Below are positions 1 to 6,296 of a DNA stretch of 6,296 bases, piece after piece. The stretch is taken from assembly GCA_025360265.1 (NCBI GenBank), contig JANYCP010000076.1:1-6296 (forward strand), given 5' to 3'. The position numbers and the translations under genes are program-made. The notes below the pieces were generated by a model, which was not told where the DNA came from, searched no databases, and saw nothing but the letters and a program-made list of their open reading frames with translations. The stretch is from Gemmatimonadota bacterium (GTDB lineage: Bacteria; Gemmatimonadota; Gemmatimonadetes; Gemmatimonadales; GWC2-71-9). Numbering within the stretch: position 1 is the first letter of the stretch; each line of letters begins with the position of its first letter.

Positions 1-227
1 TTCCACCAGTTGTAGGCCGGAATACCAAGACGGTCGATCGCAGGAGCAACATCCTTCATCTGCGACACTTTTTCTGCCAGTGTCATGCGCGAGACGAGGT
101 CGGCCACCCGTCGAGCGATCGGCAATGATTCGTTCAGGTACTCCGGGCTGACCTGGGCCTCGGCGGCGACGGCGCCGCCACATGCCAAGACGAGGAGCAT
201 TGCCGTGCGCCGTGCAGCTCGGTGCAT
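1..227 (-). CDS. GH3 glycosidase (beta-glucosidase/beta-xylosidase type), N-terminal part only
   Basis: This is the first 75 codons of an exported glycoside hydrolase family 3 enzyme; the rest lies beyond the left edge. The ATG at 225-227 gives a signal peptide with a basic N-region (MHRAARR), a short hydrophobic core (AMLLVLA) and a likely signal peptidase I site AEA|Q after residue 24. C16 in VLAC resembles a lipobox, but arginines 6-7 sit too close, so I favour ordinary cleavage. The mature start carries the usual GH3 opening: an ARRVADLVSRMTLAEKVSQM stretch (residues 38-57), then AP-AIDRLGIPAYNWW (61-75), where substrate-binding loops of the barrel begin. YNWW is typical of the GH3 branch holding beta-xylosidases and beta-glucosidases. 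The catalytic aspartate and acid/base are outside the window, so the sugar specificity is open. It starts 21 bp after a small lipoprotein gene and is probably co-transcribed with it. Family assignment is firm for so short a piece. Confidence 0.88.
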   Translation of the reverse strand, partial: MHRAARRTAMLLVLACGGAVAAEAQVSPEYLNESLPIARRVADLVSRMTLAEKVSQMKDVAPAIDRLGIPAYNWW

Positions 228-248
228 TGGACCCCCGGTGAAAGGGCG

Positions 249-746
249 CTACTGTGGGTAGTATGAGATCGAGGCGGTCACGCTGACCGAATCGGCAAGT
301 GTTCCCGTGGTCAGCCCGGTCCGCATGTAGTACAGCGACTGCGGCGAAGTTGCCGTCGCGAAATGATCCGTGACGTCGAGTAGCCAGTAGATGCCAAGAG
401 AATTGCTGCTGCGGACCGGCCCGGTGTTGTACCAGAAGAGCGAATCGACGTTGACACGGAGCGCCTGGTTGAGGCCGTTCAGCGGTGGCTGCGTCGAGTC
501 ACTCCGTGCCCGCACCGGGTCGGCCCAGCGGAAGCTTAGCGTGTAATGGGCGTCGCAGGCGCTTCGCGCCGTCGCCGGTGTGGCGAGGTAGAGCGAATTG
601 TGTGTCGCATCGTCGATCAATGTGGTGGTGAGCTGCACCGTCTGGACTGTCGTATTACACGTGTCCTCGGCCGGAACACAGGATGCAACCACACCGGCCA
701 GAGCGGCCACTGCCAGGAACGCGGTACTGTGAATGCTTTTGTGCAT
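249..746 (-). CDS. small predicted lipoprotein of unknown function
   Basis: I do not recognise this 165-residue protein. The ATG at 744-746 gives a classic lipoprotein signal: K3, hydrophobic stretch from about 9 to 21, and lipobox VAS-C with the lipidated cysteine at residue 23. No aspartate follows at position +2 (V24). The mature part (about 143 residues) is rich in Thr, Ser, Val and Tyr with alternating hydrophobic residues, especially near the end (SVSVTASISYYPQ), which suggests a beta-sheet fold. Two further cysteines, C30 and C64, could form a disulfide. No enzyme motif is visible. A GGGTGA sequence five bases before the ATG is a possible ribosome binding site. Its stop is 21 bp before the GH3 start, so the two are likely one transcript, and a sugar-binding or surface accessory role is conceivable but is only inference from position. 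Gene reality is supported by the lipobox and the tight spacing. Confidence 0.72.
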   Translation of the reverse strand: MHKSIHSTAFLAVAALAGVVASCVPAEDTCNTTVQTVQLTTTLIDDATHNSLYLATPATARSACDAHYTLSFRWADPVRARSDSTQPPLNGLNQALRVNVDSLFWYNTGPVRSSNSLGIYWLLDVTDHFATATSPQSLYYMRTGLTTGTLADSVSVTASISYYPQ

Positions 747-944
747 CAGTCACCCGTGGAAAAATGTTTAGAAGCCCCGTCGCCCGTCGGCCCAGTCAGC
801 GCCGAGTTTGTCAATCCGCTTGAACCTGGTCTCTTGCCGCTTGGCGCGTGCGATGTGGTATAGGCAAAGGTATCGGTAGGACGGTGCCATTTCCTGAAAA
901 TATGTCCACGCCGTTGTGTTCGCTTCCAGTCGGTAACTTCGGCT
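747..944 (-). other. intergenic gap between htpX and the lipoprotein gene; possible promoter
   Basis: This 198-bp stretch is the longest non-coding gap in the window and the natural place for a promoter of the lipoprotein-GH3 pair. On the minus strand, TACCTTTG at 872-865 matches the TAnnTTTG minus-7 box known from Bacteroidetes, but no good minus-33 TTTG lies about 20 bases upstream. TTGACA at 814-809 matches a sigma-70 minus-35 box, but no minus-10 box follows at the right spacing. I see no convincing intrinsic terminator after htpX, so read-through into the lipoprotein gene is possible. No plausible gene on either strand. Confidence 0.3.
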
Positions 945-1916
945 TCATGCCGCCCCCTTACCCTGATACGCCATCGCATCGAGCGCGGCAATCCTCTTCT
1001 GCATCGGTGGATGCGTTGCCCAAAGATCCGCCCACTTCCCCTCGCGATCATTCACTTCGGCGCCGGTGGGATCAGCAATGCAGAGCGCCGCCGCGCCCTG
1101 CTGGATACTCTCGGTGGGCGCTACATCGTCTTCGATCTTCTTCAAGGCACTCGCCAGAGCGAGCGGATTCCGCGTCAGCTCTGCGCTGGTGGCATCGGCG
1201 AGATACTCGCGCTGCCGGGAGACCGCCATCGCCATCAGGCGCGCAGCGATCGGTGCGAGAATCGCGGCGACGATCCAGATCGCCAGCAACACGAGCATTG
1301 CCGCTGCGCCATTCCTGCCACTACGCCGCGACCCGAATCGCATCGAATTGCGGGACCACGCAGCGAGCAATACCACGGCACCGACAAGCGCCGAGACGAT
1401 CATCAGGAGCCGGATATCCAGATTGCGAATGTGTCCAAGCTCGTGGGCAACGACGCCCTGCAATTCCTCGCGATTCATCCGACGGAGCAATCCCTGCGTC
1501 ACCGCGATCGACGCTCGCTCGGGGCTGCGGCCGGTCGCAAAGGCGTTGGGGTCATCATCGACGATGATGTAGATCGCCGGAACGGGGATCCCGGCGGCAA
1601 TCGAGATCTCCTCTACAACGTTGCGAAGTTGCTGGTATTGCATGCGTTCACCTTCAGCGGCCTCCGCCAACGCATCATCAAGCGGTACGGCGTGCGATGA
1701 CGCCAGAATCGCCTTGTCGCCGTGGAGGTAGGTGAGCCACGCCGACCCACTGCCAATGAAGAGCGCGGCAGTCGTTGCGACCGGGAAGTAGCCTGCCCCG
1801 CCACCCAGCACGCCGATGTCGAGCCCGGCGCCAACTGCGACGAGGAGCGAAATGAACAGAAAGATCACCAGCCGGGTCCGCCGGCGATTGGCCGCCTGCT
1901 GCTCGAGCAGGTTCAA
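945..1916 (-). CDS. htpX: HtpX-like M48 family membrane metalloprotease
   Basis: Zinc metalloprotease of the cytoplasmic membrane; HtpX of Escherichia coli degrades damaged or misfolded membrane proteins. The 323 residues (E. coli HtpX about 293) show two N-terminal membrane segments (about 14-36 and 43-63), the DPNAFATG motif (122-129), the zinc-binding HELGH (H158, E159, H162), two more hydrophobic segments (about 168-187 and 204-226), and the third zinc ligand E237 in REYLADA. Near the end come AALCIADP (276-283) and THPPMQKRIAAL (301-312), both conserved family features. All catalytic residues are intact. The start is TTG at 1914-1916, which overlaps the lemA stop as TTGA, implying translational coupling. 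There is no nearby in-frame ATG: the next methionine is M92, which would lose both N-terminal membrane segments. The lemA-htpX pairing recurs in many bacteria. Family call is firm; the exact substrate is unknown. Confidence 0.94.
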   Translation of the reverse strand: MNLLEQQAANRRRTRLVIFLFISLLVAVGAGLDIGVLGGGAGYFPVATTAALFIGSGSAWLTYLHGDKAILASSHAVPLDDALAEAAEGERMQYQQLRNVVEEISIAAGIPVPAIYIIVDDDPNAFATGRSPERASIAVTQGLLRRMNREELQGVVAHELGHIRNLDIRLLMIVSALVGAVVLLAAWSRNSMRFGSRRSGRNGAAAMLVLLAIWIVAAILAPIAARLMAMAVSRQREYLADATSAELTRNPLALASALKKIEDDVAPTESIQQGAAALCIADPTGAEVNDREGKWADLWATHPPMQKRIAALDAMAYQGKGAA

Positions 1917-2482
1917 GCGGGCGGCTTCATCCCCAGGTCCACGGCCGGCACCGCGCGATCAGCGTCGTCAGTGATCTGGAAAAGCTCCACGGCGGCAAAG
2001 CCGAAGTTGTTGGCAATCAGGTTGGCCGGAAACGTCTGTCGCGCGATGTTCATCTTGGTGGCGATGTCGTTGTAGAACTGTCGTGCGAAGGAAATCTTGT
2101 TTTCGGTCGACGAGAGTTCCTCCTGTAACGCCTTTACGTTCTCGCTCGACTTGAGCTGCGGATAATTCTCCGTCACCGCGAGCAGGCGGCCAAGTACCTG
2201 ACCGAGTTCCCCTTCCTTCCTTGCGGCATCGGCAGGACCGGCTGCCCCCATCGCCTTCGACCGCGCGTCCATGACGGCGGTGAGCGTGTCGCGCTCGAAT
2301 TCCATCGAGCCCTTCACCGTGTTCACCAGGTTGGGAATCAGGTCGTGGCGCCGCTTGAGCTGGACGTCGATCTGGCGCCAGCCATTCTGCGACTCATTCC
2401 GCAGGCCCACGAGTCGGTTGTAGGTGCCGATGCCCCAGAGAACCACGAGGCCGACAATGACAAGGAGGACGATCAAACCCAT
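1913..2482 (-). CDS. lemA: LemA family membrane protein
   Basis: LemA proteins have one N-terminal membrane helix and a mostly helical bundle; their biochemical role is poorly defined. This one has 189 residues, the usual length. Residues 2-20 form the membrane segment (LIVLLVIVGLVVLW), followed by the hallmark YNRLVGLRNESQNGWRQIDV and LKRRHDLIPNLVNTVKG regions, then a central helix with AVTENYPQLKSSENVKALQE and ELSSTENKISFARQFYND, and the terminal TFPANLIANNFGF-AAVELF motif. All are standard family signatures, so the assignment is very secure. The ATG at 2480-2482 is preceded by GGAG with a six-base spacer, a good ribosome binding site. The stop overlaps the start of htpX by four bases (TTGA), so the two are translated in coupled fashion. 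LemA beside HtpX is a recurrent arrangement and suggests a shared role in membrane protein upkeep, though this is inference. The preceding deaminase gene ends 41 bp upstream. Confidence 0.96.
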   Translation of the reverse strand: MGLIVLLVIVGLVVLWGIGTYNRLVGLRNESQNGWRQIDVQLKRRHDLIPNLVNTVKGSMEFERDTLTAVMDARSKAMGAAGPADAARKEGELGQVLGRLLAVTENYPQLKSSENVKALQEELSSTENKISFARQFYNDIATKMNIARQTFPANLIANNFGFAAVELFQITDDADRAVPAVDLGMKPPA

Positions 2483-2486
2483 GAGG

Positions 2487-2501
2487 CGCTCCGAATGAGC
2501 G
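2487..2501 (-). promoter_or_regulatory. lemA ribosome binding site within a small inverted repeat
   Basis: On the minus strand CGCTC-ATTCG-GAGCG forms a perfect five-base-pair stem with a five-base loop. The last G of the loop and the 3' arm contain the GGAG ribosome binding site of lemA (2492-2489), six bases before its ATG. Folding would partly hide this site. The stem is short and may be chance. TATATT at 2516-2511 just upstream could be a minus-10 box, but no matching minus-35 box is seen. Confidence 0.3.
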
Positions 2502-2523
2502 GGATGGGGGAATATACGCTAGA

Positions 2524-3948
2524 TCAACGCGCGCCCCACTTCCCCTCAAACCTCCCCATCGCTGCGTCAAACTCCCTGAGCAGCCGCTCCTTCATCGCAG
2601 CTTCCGCAAAGGAATACATGAGTGAATTCCGCGCCATCTGCCTGAGGGTCGCATAGTCGAGATGCTGGTCGATCACCGCCCGCAAATACTCGTGCGTCAT
2701 GTCCGATCGCGACACACCCTGATCATCGGTCGAGAGCGCCACCGGCACGCCGTACTTGAGATAGGTCGCCAGCGGATGCTGCGCACCTCGAATGCCGAGA
2801 ATCCCGGTGTTGCTCGTGAGGGCAATCTCCACGAGCACATGCCGTGCAGCCATCATCTTCAGCAATCCATCGGCATCAGTCTCGCCCAGCACGTCAACAC
2901 CATGACCAATCCGCTCGGCGTGCCCCTTCTCAATCGACTCGCGAATGTGAAACGTCAACCCCGGCGCGGGAACCAGACTCGCCACCAGCTCGCCCGCATG
3001 CAGCGTGATATGCACGTCGGGATAGAGCTTGTGCAGGTAGTCGATCATTGACATGTGCAAGGAGAAGTCCCGCATCGGCACGGCCGCATCTTCCGGCATC
3101 ACCAAGTTGAAGCCGACGACGCGTGAATCCTTCCGGGCCAATTCAAATCCGGTGAGGATCTGCGCAAACACGACTTCAGGCGAGAGTCCGCGTAGCACCT
3201 GATAGAGATAGCGAATAGTGACCGAGCAGGCGGCATCCGCCATGGCCGTTCCGCAATGCTGCTGTGCCAGCCGGCGACTCTCAGCAGCATCGATGGTCCC
3301 GCGCACTCCGCGAAGTGAATCCACCAGACCGGTCCGCAACAATTGATCGCGCATGACGGCGAAGTCGGCGTTGAAACCGGCTCGGGCTCCGAGTCCAGCA
3401 GCTATTCCACCATCAAGCGTCTGCATCAACTCCAGATATGCCACGTGGTCAGTTGCTGCCCTTGCACTCGCCTCGGCGAGCATGTCACCGAAATGTCGGT
3501 TGTTCGCGAGCCCGAACTTGCCAAACGTGTCAAAGAAATGATTGTGACCGATCTGCCGCGAGTAGTCAAAATTGCGCATCGACCAGGCGTCCACCACCTT
3601 GCCATAGAGATCACTGTTCTGCACGATCGTACTGGCTGCGGGTCTGCCACTCGCCGGAGCGCATGGCGGCAATGAGAGCGACAGCGTGGCAAGCGTCAGG
3701 CAAAGTCCATCCGTACTCGCCCAACCAACCATGCTCTCGGCGTAGACTGCACCGCCGAGATGGTTGTGCAAATCGCCCCCCTTCGGCATCTCGCGAAGGA
3801 AGGCGATCAGGCGCGTAGTGTCAGCGCGAATCGATTCGAAGTACCGGACAACGGGCGCATTCCGCGCAGGCGCTGGAGCGGCGGACGGACCAGCCGCCCC
3901 ACGACACCCCACGAGGATGAGAGCCGCCGATCCGAATAATTTGTTCAA
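2524..3948 (-). CDS. lipoprotein adenosine deaminase-like amidohydrolase
   Basis: Predicted zinc hydrolase of the adenosine/AMP deaminase family that converts adenosine-type nucleosides to inosine types, here outside the cytoplasmic membrane. Its 474 residues begin with a lipoprotein signal (MNKLFGSAALILVGC; lipobox LVG-C, lipidated C15), then a Pro/Ala-rich linker to about 33. The catalytic domain has MPKGGDLHNHLGGAVYAES (zinc ligands H61, H63), HAGE (H317, catalytic E320), RIGHG (H349) and STDDQGVSR (D408, D409), the full set expected for an active enzyme. C83/C96 and C232/C241 could form disulfides, fitting an exported protein. Size exceeds cytoplasmic adenosine deaminases (about 330-350) and is closer to the secreted ADGF-like group. 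The start is TTG at 3946-3948; the complete lipoprotein signal directly after it supports this choice, with AGGAAG or GGGCGG upstream as weak binding sites. It follows the S9 peptidase by 16 bp. Substrate (adenosine, deoxyadenosine, AMP or other) cannot be told. Confidence 0.9.
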   Translation of the reverse strand: MNKLFGSAALILVGCRGAAGPSAAPAPARNAPVVRYFESIRADTTRLIAFLREMPKGGDLHNHLGGAVYAESMVGWASTDGLCLTLATLSLSLPPCAPASGRPAASTIVQNSDLYGKVVDAWSMRNFDYSRQIGHNHFFDTFGKFGLANNRHFGDMLAEASARAATDHVAYLELMQTLDGGIAAGLGARAGFNADFAVMRDQLLRTGLVDSLRGVRGTIDAAESRRLAQQHCGTAMADAACSVTIRYLYQVLRGLSPEVVFAQILTGFELARKDSRVVGFNLVMPEDAAVPMRDFSLHMSMIDYLHKLYPDVHITLHAGELVASLVPAPGLTFHIRESIEKGHAERIGHGVDVLGETDADGLLKMMAARHVLVEIALTSNTGILGIRGAQHPLATYLKYGVPVALSTDDQGVSRSDMTHEYLRAVIDQHLDYATLRQMARNSLMYSFAEAAMKERLLREFDAAMGRFEGKWGAR

Positions 3949-3964
3949 TCCGCCCGATGTCTTC

Positions 3965-6001
3965 CTAAAGATACTTCTTCACCCAGGCAAACACTGTCTC
4001 GTGCCAACGCTTGCTGTCGAGGGCGTTCAGCACCCAATGGCCTTCGTTTTCGAACACCAGTCCTTCCGACGGCACTCCCAAGCGACGCAACGATGTAAAG
4101 AGCTGCAACCCCTGATCAACCGGAACTCGGAAGTCCTGCTGGTTAGTGATTACCAGTGTCGGCGTCTTGATCTTGTTGACCGAGAGGTGCGGCGAGCACT
4201 TCGCGTAGCTCGCGCGCGCCGCAGGTGTCCAGGGCGCGCCACCAGCTTCCCAGTCGGAGAACCAGAGTTCTTCAGTGGCGAGCGACATCGATTCGAGGTT
4301 GAACACGCCGTCGTGTGTCACGGCCACCTTGAATCGATTGGTATGACCAATGATCCAGTCGACCGCGTAACCGCCGTAGGACGCACCGGCGATCCCCATG
4401 TGCGTCGAGTCGACGAACGGCAACTTTGCTCCCGCGGCGAACACGGCGTTCAGGTCGGTCATCACCTTGCCGCACCAGTCGCGCGAAATCTCGTCGACGA
4501 ACTTCTGGCCAAAGCCGGTGGAACCACGCGGATTCGGCGCAATGACCACCCAGCCCTGGGCCGCCCAGAGCTGCGGGTTCCAGCGATTCGACCAACCATC
4601 ATGCCAGTCTCCCTGGGGACCGCCATGAATGAGGAACATCACAGGGTAACGCTTCTTCGGGTCGAACTGCGGCGGCTTCACCACCCAGTACTGAACGGGC
4701 GCACCCAGTGCGCCAGCAACCGTCATACTCACGGGCGCCGGGCGATCGACGGCGGCGAGCCAGGTGGCATTGTCGGTCGTAAGCGACTGGATCGTGCCAT
4801 CGTCGTTGACACGAACGATTTCGGGCGGTGAGGTCAGCGTCGACCGCGTCGCCACGCCCACGCCACCGACGTATTGCACTTCACCAAGCGCACCGCCGCT
4901 CGCCAGCTTCTTCGGCACGCCACCACCGAATGGAACCACATAGATATTTGCCGTCGCCTTCTCGGCGCCGGTGAACACGATCATCTTCCCTTCGTTGATG
5001 ATCCGGTAATCGTCCACCGAAAGGTCTGGCGTCGTGAACACCGTGCGCTTCGCGTGCGTGGTACGATCATAGACGTCGAGATACCAGCGATCGCCTTCAA
5101 AGCCGGGGCGACGCTGGGCCCGCACCACGATGGACTTGCCATCCGGTGCGTAGACTGGCTGGAAGTCGGCCGCCAGGTTATCGGTAATCTTGGTGATCGG
5201 CCCGCCGCCAACTGCCACGGTCCAAACATTGTGATCGGTGGTCCACATCTCGGTGTCTTTTTCACCGCGCTTGGAGACAAACGCCAGCTCCTTGCTGTCC
5301 GGCGAGAACGCGATCGCGCCATCCTCGTAATTGTGCGGTGGTGAATCGAAATCCCCAGGCGTCACGTCGTGCGTCTTCCCACCCGCGATCTCTGCGACAA
5401 AGACGTGATGACGCACTGTGGTCCACCATTCATCCCAGTGCCGAAACGGCAACCGCGTCAGCGGGTGCACCTTGACCGGATCGGTTTCTTCGGCGTCGCG
5501 CGTCTTCTTGTTGCATGCCTCGTCGGCACACGCGGGATACGCATCGGATACGAACGCAATCAGCTTTCCATCGGGCGACACGATCAGCGGCGCCTGGACT
5601 CCACCACTGAGTGACGTAATCACCTTGACGTTCTTGCCATCGGCATCGGCCAGATAGGCCTGTGGCGCGCCACTCCGCGACGAGAGGAACACGAGGTGCT
5701 TCCCGTCCGGGAGAAAGCGTGCCGTGTTGTCGCTCTTGGGGCCTTCAATCAACGCCTTCGCCGGTGAAGACCGATCGGACGGCACGGCCCAGATGTCGGC
5801 GTTCCGGGAGCCCGCTGGCATCGTCGTCACCGTGCGTGTGAACGTGACAGTCTTGCCATCGGGCGACAGTTGCGGATCGCCAACACGCACGGACGTGAGC
5901 AGATCGCCAATGGTCATGGCGCGAGTGCCCTGCGCTTCCATGACACAAACATCTCCAGCAAAAACAATCACCGCCGCCAGAAGCGCCTTGTGGATCATCA
6001 T
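3965..6001 (-). CDS. exported S9 family prolyl oligopeptidase-type peptidase (DPP5/acylaminoacyl peptidase-like)
   Basis: Serine peptidase that removes dipeptides or blocked residues from the N-terminus of short peptides, probably in the periplasm. The 678 residues match the length of dipeptidyl-peptidase 5-type S9C enzymes. A signal peptide covers about 1-23 (K5, core ALLAAVIVFAG, likely cut MEA|Q). Residues about 30-420 form a beta-propeller with repeated S/L/A-PDGK-type turns (SPDGK 46-50, LPDGK 98-102, SPDGK 142-146, SPDSK 233-237, APDGK 286-290). The alpha/beta-hydrolase domain (about 430-678) has HGGPQG (459-464), the GASYGGY nucleophile elbow (S541), D623 in QQDFRVP and H655 in NEGHWVL, giving a complete triad. 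C158/C163 in the propeller may pair. The first of two adjacent ATG codons (5999-6001) overlaps the upstream aminotransferase stop as ATGA, so the genes are coupled. The next gene, a lipoprotein deaminase, begins 16 bp downstream. The exact peptide specificity is not readable. Confidence 0.94.
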   Translation of the reverse strand: MMIHKALLAAVIVFAGDVCVMEAQGTRAMTIGDLLTSVRVGDPQLSPDGKTVTFTRTVTTMPAGSRNADIWAVPSDRSSPAKALIEGPKSDNTARFLPDGKHLVFLSSRSGAPQAYLADADGKNVKVITSLSGGVQAPLIVSPDGKLIAFVSDAYPACADEACNKKTRDAEETDPVKVHPLTRLPFRHWDEWWTTVRHHVFVAEIAGGKTHDVTPGDFDSPPHNYEDGAIAFSPDSKELAFVSKRGEKDTEMWTTDHNVWTVAVGGGPITKITDNLAADFQPVYAPDGKSIVVRAQRRPGFEGDRWYLDVYDRTTHAKRTVFTTPDLSVDDYRIINEGKMIVFTGAEKATANIYVVPFGGGVPKKLASGGALGEVQYVGGVGVATRSTLTSPPEIVRVNDDGTIQSLTTDNATWLAAVDRPAPVSMTVAGALGAPVQYWVVKPPQFDPKKRYPVMFLIHGGPQGDWHDGWSNRWNPQLWAAQGWVVIAPNPRGSTGFGQKFVDEISRDWCGKVMTDLNAVFAAGAKLPFVDSTHMGIAGASYGGYAVDWIIGHTNRFKVAVTHDGVFNLESMSLATEELWFSDWEAGGAPWTPAARASYAKCSPHLSVNKIKTPTLVITNQQDFRVPVDQGLQLFTSLRRLGVPSEGLVFENEGHWVLNALDSKRWHETVFAWVKKYL

Positions 6002-6296
6002 GCAATTCCACTCTTGATTGCGCTCAGCACGATGTCGGCGAACGTGTCAATTTCATCAATCGTCGTATAGACGTTTGGCGTGATCCGAATGCCGGAGAAC
6101 TCCGGATGATTGATCGGTGCTGACGTGATCTTGTGCTTCTCCAGGAGCCACGTGGCGAACTTGCCGGCGTCGAGTCCTTCAACCGAAAGCAGGGCGATCG
6201 CTCCAGCGTATGGCGAGTCGAGTTGTGTCGGGATCTTCACCCGATCACTCGAGGCGAGCAGCCGCTTGGCCCAGCGATCGCGGAGGTAACGCAGCC
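5998..6296 (-). CDS. class V aminotransferase-fold PLP enzyme, C-terminal end only
   Basis: The last 98 residues of a pyridoxal-phosphate enzyme whose start lies beyond the right edge. The visible part begins LRYLRDRWAKRLLASSDRVK and continues through DSPYAGAIALLSVEGLDAG to HPEFSGIRITPNVYTTIDEID, ending in AIKSGIA. This is the small C-terminal domain of class V aminotransferase-fold proteins (cysteine desulfurase / isopenicillin N epimerase-like); RITPNVYTT-DEID, with the arginine that typically binds the substrate carboxylate, is characteristic. The lysine that binds PLP is outside the window, so activity and substrate cannot be judged. A GTG at 6238-6240 lies in frame but is internal, since homology continues upstream of it to the window edge. 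The TGA at 5998-6000 overlaps the peptidase ATG as ATGA, indicating one operon with coupled translation. Confidence 0.85.
   Translation of the reverse strand, partial: LRYLRDRWAKRLLASSDRVKIPTQLDSPYAGAIALLSVEGLDAGKFATWLLEKHKITSAPINHPEFSGIRITPNVYTTIDEIDTFADIVLSAIKSGIA

Noticed and set aside
1..227. GH3 protein as a lipoprotein through C16 (VLAC)
   Set aside because: Arginines fall within the region that should be uncharged before a lipobox, and a good AEA|Q signal peptidase I site follows.
809..814. Perfect TTGACA on the minus strand as a sigma-70 minus-35 box
   Set aside because: The sequence 16 to 18 bases downstream is GC-rich with no minus-10-like hexamer.
746..1051. Minus-strand open frame of 101 codons overlapping the htpX end and reaching the lipoprotein start
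   Set aside because: It overlaps the conserved C-terminus of htpX in another frame and has an Arg-rich, motif-free translation; the TGATG contact with the lipoprotein ATG is probably chance.
1553..1569. Near-perfect 17-base palindrome (eight-base arms around one central base)
   Set aside because: It encodes the conserved Ile-Ile-Val-Asp-Asp stretch before the NAFATG motif of htpX; alternating ATC and GAT codons produce it.
848..1700. Several plus-strand open frames opposite htpX
   Set aside because: Arg/Ser/Pro-rich low-complexity translations with no motif; they mirror the codon bias of htpX on the other strand.
3764..4831. Long plus-strand open frame (355 codons) opposite the deaminase start and the peptidase C-terminus
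   Set aside because: It runs antisense to two strongly supported genes, its translation is Arg/His/Pro-rich with no recognisable motif or domain, and such frames are common opposite GC-rich genes.

Overview
All seven supportable genes lie on the minus strand, so transcription runs from high to low coordinates. Base composition is GC-rich (roughly 60 percent by eye) and genes are tightly packed. The mix of exported S9 peptidase, lipoprotein-type adenosine deaminase, class V aminotransferase, exported GH3 glycosidase and two TTG starts suggests a free-living, protein- and polysaccharide-degrading environmental bacterium. Gemmatimonadota is my best guess and Acidobacteriota or another member of the FCB group is possible. 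No rRNA or marker gene is present to settle it.

Layout in transcription order: (1) 5998-6296, C-terminal end of a class V (PLP-dependent) aminotransferase, cut by the window edge; (2) 3965-6001, an exported S9-family dipeptidyl/acylaminoacyl peptidase, overlapping gene 1 by ATGA; (3) 2524-3948, a predicted lipoprotein adenosine deaminase-like amidohydrolase starting at TTG, 16 bp after gene 2; (4) 1913-2482, LemA; (5) 945-1916, an HtpX-like M48 membrane metalloprotease starting at TTG inside the lemA stop region (TTGA); (6) 249-746, an unrecognised small lipoprotein; (7) 1-227, the N-terminal part of an exported GH3 glycosidase, cut by the window edge.

Three sets can be read. The first (aminotransferase, peptidase, deaminase) looks like one transcript whose last two products work outside the cytoplasmic membrane on peptides and nucleosides, consistent with nutrient scavenging. 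The second (lemA, htpX) is a recurrent pair tied to the cytoplasmic membrane. The third (lipoprotein, GH3) follows a 198-bp gap and may have its own promoter. Only 41 bp separates the deaminase from lemA, so the first five genes could also be one long transcript.

I did not find a convincing undescribed system, mobile element, RNA gene, CRISPR array or phage feature. The points most worth a second look are the surface-anchored deaminase next to the exported peptidase, the unknown lipoprotein paired with GH3, and signal-peptide junctions that would leave an N-terminal glutamine.
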